From assembly GCA_947631995.1 (NCBI GenBank), contig CANRNT010000019.1, forward strand, positions 1 to 42,047: a stretch of 42,047 nucleotides of DNA, read 5' to 3'. Made by a program: the position numbers and the translations under genes. The DNA is from an uncultured Clostridia bacterium (lineage in GTDB: Bacteria > Bacillota > Clostridia > Oscillospirales > Ruminococcaceae). The notes under the pieces were generated by a model. That model made no database searches. It was not told where the DNA came from and saw only the letters and a program-made list of their open reading frames with translations. Shown here piece after piece: positions 40,396 to 42,047 of this stretch (the first letter of the stretch is position 1; the number at the start of each line of letters is the position of its first letter).

Positions 40396-40425
40396 ATTAT
40401 AATATATACTGTCGGTATTTGTCAA
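40396..40425 (-). promoter_or_regulatory. Promoter of the toxin-like peptide
   Basis: On the minus strand TTGACA (40420-40425) and TATAAT (40396-40401), 18 bases apart. The -35 side is shared with the HipA-like promoter (GCTTGACA, then ATACCGA). Confidence 0.85.
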
Positions 40426-40502
40426 GCGGCGCGGCTCTGATGCAGCAAGCACAAGTGTGCCACGTGGCACACCTGTGCGATATACTTTCCGAAGAAAAAA
40501 CT
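40412..40502. repeat. Palindrome repeat, copy B
   Basis: A 91-bp segment matching copy C (41766-41856) at all but a handful of positions, with the palindrome at 40456-40471. Its left part holds the -35 of the leftward toxin promoter. The rightward promoter found in copies A and C is missing: after CCGAAGAAAAAACT the sequence passes directly into the terminator of the HipA-like gene. Confidence 0.88.
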
Positions 40503-40530
40503 AAGAGATGGCTATGATTAGTCATCTCTT
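40495..40530 (-). terminator. Terminator of the HipA-like gene
   Basis: Read leftward AAGAGATG pairs with CATCTCTT around a 12-base loop, followed by AGTTTTTTC. The stop codon lies in the stem, and the T run is the end of repeat copy B. Confidence 0.82.
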
Positions 40531-41730
40531 TGTTTTTGGTACATTTATTCCGTTGTATAGGTCGGTTCGCAGAGCATTATCAAGCATCTTTATCCTAGCG
40601 CCCAACAGCTCGGCTATGACCTTTACCCTGTCAGCGTATCTGTAATTGCTTTTATAAAACATATCAGCGGCTTCTTCTGGCAGATCGCGCAGCTTTGAAA
40701 GCTCATACCTTTGCGGACAAGATACAAGTTTTATCTGCTCGCTGTGCAGCTTTGCAAAAGGCTTGCCGCACGGTATGTCGGCTTTCGTATCGATGTAATT
40801 TGTATCCTCATTGTATCTCAGACTCCTGCCGCTGTCAAACAGAGGCGCAAAACCCGTATATTCAAGAGTATTTACATCTCGTACCGCACCGAAATTGTTG
40901 TAATGGCGATCCTCGTTTCCCATAATAAAATCAACGACTATCATATCGTCAATACTTTTTTCATAGTCGGGAATGTGCAGCATCTTGCAGGTGTTCTTAA
41001 AAAGCTCGTATTTTGACACGCGCTGATCGTTGTAATAATACTTATAAAGTATCGCTTTGGCAGGAACAAGCTCGGTGTTCTCGTCTATGAAACACTTGCA
41101 CCTACAATGGCTCTCGCCGTTTTTTGTATACGCAAAATATTCCGTGTGTTCTATGTTCAGACGTCTGCATATCATAGAGGCAATTTCTTCGTTGAACGCC
41201 TCCTGCTGATACGGCGGGGTGCTTGCCTTTATAAGATACCTGTCACCGTTTTCTACTATCCACTTTTTTGATAAGTAACCGGCGGCGGAAATATCCGGAG
41301 ACATAAGGCTCGGGGTGTCCACTTGTGTCCTGTCGAACATTATTCTGCCAACGTCGGGAGAAAAATCATTTGTAAAGTAATTGACGGTGTCCCACGAAAG
41401 TCCGCTGCCGCTTTGGCATATCCAGTATTGATCGGAAAGAGACAAAAAATAATTTTGCTTGGCAAGCTGAGTCACGGAGACCTCATTGCCAACAGACTCT
41501 TGCATAACTTCCATGCTCTTTTGAAGATCCTGCCTGCTTGCCGGAATATTTCTGGACGAAAGCCATGCGGAAAAGCTGTTTATATCAACTACGCCGTCGT
41601 CTATCGCCAGCTCCGGAGGCGCATACTCTGAATTAAACACGTCGGTAATACGATCCACGGAAAAGCCCGTGCTTCCGATCGTTTCAAATTCAAACACTTC
41701 TGTTCTTTTGTTCATCAGCAAATAACGCAT
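40522..41730 (-). CDS. HipA-like serine/threonine kinase without HipB partner
   Basis: A 402-residue protein with the kinase core of the HipA/CtkA family. A Lys for ATP binding is in RYLIKASTPPYQQE, followed by the Glu helix FNEEIASMICRRL; the catalytic loop DFIMGNEDRHYNNFG fits the HipA pattern (Asp, Asn, DRH, Asn); the metal Asp is in APLFDSGRSL. The N-terminal 110 residues do not resemble the usual HipA N-domain. No HTH antitoxin gene is adjacent, so it is an orphan, and the small RNA units on both sides are the only visible candidates for control. GGGAGGCG precedes the ATG. Whether it phosphorylates GltX as HipA does is unknown. Confidence 0.85.
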   Translation of the reverse strand: MRYLLMNKRTEVFEFETIGSTGFSVDRITDVFNSEYAPPELAIDDGVVDINSFSAWLSSRNIPASRQDLQKSMEVMQESVGNEVSVTQLAKQNYFLSLSDQYWICQSGSGLSWDTVNYFTNDFSPDVGRIMFDRTQVDTPSLMSPDISAAGYLSKKWIVENGDRYLIKASTPPYQQEAFNEEIASMICRRLNIEHTEYFAYTKNGESHCRCKCFIDENTELVPAKAILYKYYYNDQRVSKYELFKNTCKMLHIPDYEKSIDDMIVVDFIMGNEDRHYNNFGAVRDVNTLEYTGFAPLFDSGRSLRYNEDTNYIDTKADIPCGKPFAKLHSEQIKLVSCPQRYELSKLRDLPEEAADMFYKSNYRYADRVKVIAELLGARIKMLDNALRTDLYNGINVPKTKR

Positions 41731-41749
41731 CTTTTTCGCCTCCCTGAAT

Positions 41750-41779
41750 ATTGTACCACAATTTATCGGTATATGTCAA
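41750..41779 (-). promoter_or_regulatory. Promoter of the HipA-like gene
   Basis: On the minus strand TTGACA (41774-41779) and TACAAT (41750-41755), 18 bases apart, leader only about 13 bases. The -35 lies inside repeat copy C. Confidence 0.8.
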
Positions 41780-41856
41780 GCAAAGCGGCTATGATGCAGC
41801 AAGCGCAAGTGTGCCACGTGGCACACCTGTGCGATATACTTTCCGAAGAAAAAACT
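41766..41856. repeat. Palindrome repeat, copy C (divergent promoter)
   Basis: 91 bp, near identical to copy B, palindrome at 41810-41825. It stands between the leftward promoter of the HipA-like gene and the rightward promoter of a small RNA, so one protein bound to the palindrome could control both. Confidence 0.88.
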
Positions 41857-41857
41857 G

Positions 41858-41886
41858 TTGACAAATAAAATTTTTGGGTGTATAAT
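41858..41886 (+). promoter_or_regulatory. Promoter of the second small RNA
   Basis: TTGACA (41858-41863) and TATAAT (41881-41886), 17 bases apart, in the same context as copy A. Confidence 0.88.
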
Positions 41887-41891
41887 ATAAA

Positions 41892-41975
41892 TAGAAAAAG
41901 GAGTGCCGACTTAGACTAAGCGGTTGCTTCCTCATTTAACGATTAAAATAACCGCATCACTTTGGAAGAGCTGAA
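41892..41975 (+). ncRNA. Second antitoxin-like small RNA (3' part possibly interrupted)
   Basis: Its first 28 bases repeat the copy A small RNA (GAAAAAGGAGTGCCGACTTA), then the sequence diverges and returns at ACGATTAAAA-AACCGC, the left half of the terminator. The right half expected after it is not seen; instead GCGGTT (about 41920) pairs with AACCGC (about 41950), and the sequence meets the inverted repeat at 41976. Any toxin partner would lie beyond the window. Confidence 0.5.
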
Positions 41976-42047
41976 ATGCTCCCCATTTGTTAGACAATAT
42001 GGTATAATAGAAATATACCCGAAAGAAGTCTAATGAAAGGGGAGCAT
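41976..42047 (+). repeat. Inverted repeat flanking a promoter at the window edge, possible insertion-sequence end
   Basis: ATGCTCCCCATTTGTTAGAC (41976-41995) and the reverse complement of 42028-42047 agree at 17 of 20 positions. Between them is an extended -10 TGGTATAAT (hexamer 42003-42008). AAAGGGGAG at the right is a ribosome site for a gene starting beyond the window. An inverted repeat with internal -10 right before a gene is what the left end of an IS3-type element can look like; a self-regulated promoter is the alternative. Confidence 0.4.

Noticed and set aside
40046-41886. CRISPR array
   Set aside because: Only three repeat copies at unequal spacing of hundreds of bases, with promoters inside; no spacer structure and no cas genes.

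Overview
The window looks like the chromosome of a Gram-positive, spore-forming Clostridia member close to Ruminococcus/Oscillospiraceae. This is inferred from a Gram-type LexA (DinR) box in front of uvrB, a cotJA-cotJB-cotJC spore-coat operon, a type 1B PyrD/PyrK pair with a long (type 2) PyrF, a clostridial-order rnfCDGEAB operon, and many sigma-A promoters of the form TTGACA-N17-TATAAT, often with an extended TGn -10.

Layout. 1-2.9 kb: leftward genes (an ABC permease cut by the window edge, a HAD phosphatase, a TSCPD protein, an RluA-type pseudouridine synthase). 2.9-10.3 kb: rightward RadC-like gene, SOS-controlled uvrB-uvrA, then rsmD-coaD and a coiled-coil protein. 10.4-20.5 kb: a GH2 glycosidase followed by a long rightward run, manA, ROK sugar kinase, a membrane protein, pyrC-pyrF-pyrK-pyrD, ruvX and a small DUF6472-like protein. 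20.5-23.2 kb: leftward LiaF-like membrane protein with its LytTR regulator, and cotJABC. 23.25-29.3 kb: a consensus promoter and a surface-glycan cluster (rfbF, rfbH, an SDR epimerase, a GT2 glycosyltransferase, rfbG, gtrA) making and transferring a CDP-3,6-dideoxyhexose-type sugar; a convergent GT-C-like membrane protein follows. 31.2-33.9 kb: secG, then leftward pseudouridine synthase, membrane protein and histidine phosphatase. 34-39.06 kb: the complete Rnf ferredoxin:NAD+ oxidoreductase operon.

The last 3 kb is different in character and is the most interesting part. Behind rnfB lies a promoter, a highly structured RNA of about 265 nt flanked by two identical hairpins, and tRNA-Lys(UUU). 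Downstream of the tRNA (a common island insertion site) the DNA holds no ordinary housekeeping gene. It holds a small-RNA/peptide pair at 39.76-40.03 kb; a second pair at 40.05-40.43 kb that looks like a complete type I toxin-antitoxin module (a 23-residue hydrophobic peptide gene, too short for normal ORF calling, converging on a small RNA with which it shares a terminator); an orphan HipA-like kinase; and a second copy of the small-RNA promoter next to what may be the end of an insertion sequence. Three copies of a repeat carrying the 16-bp palindrome TGTGCCACGTGGCACA link these units, and in at least one copy the repeat is a divergent promoter serving the kinase leftward and a small RNA rightward.

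All functional calls come from reading the sequence and recalled family motifs; no database search was run.
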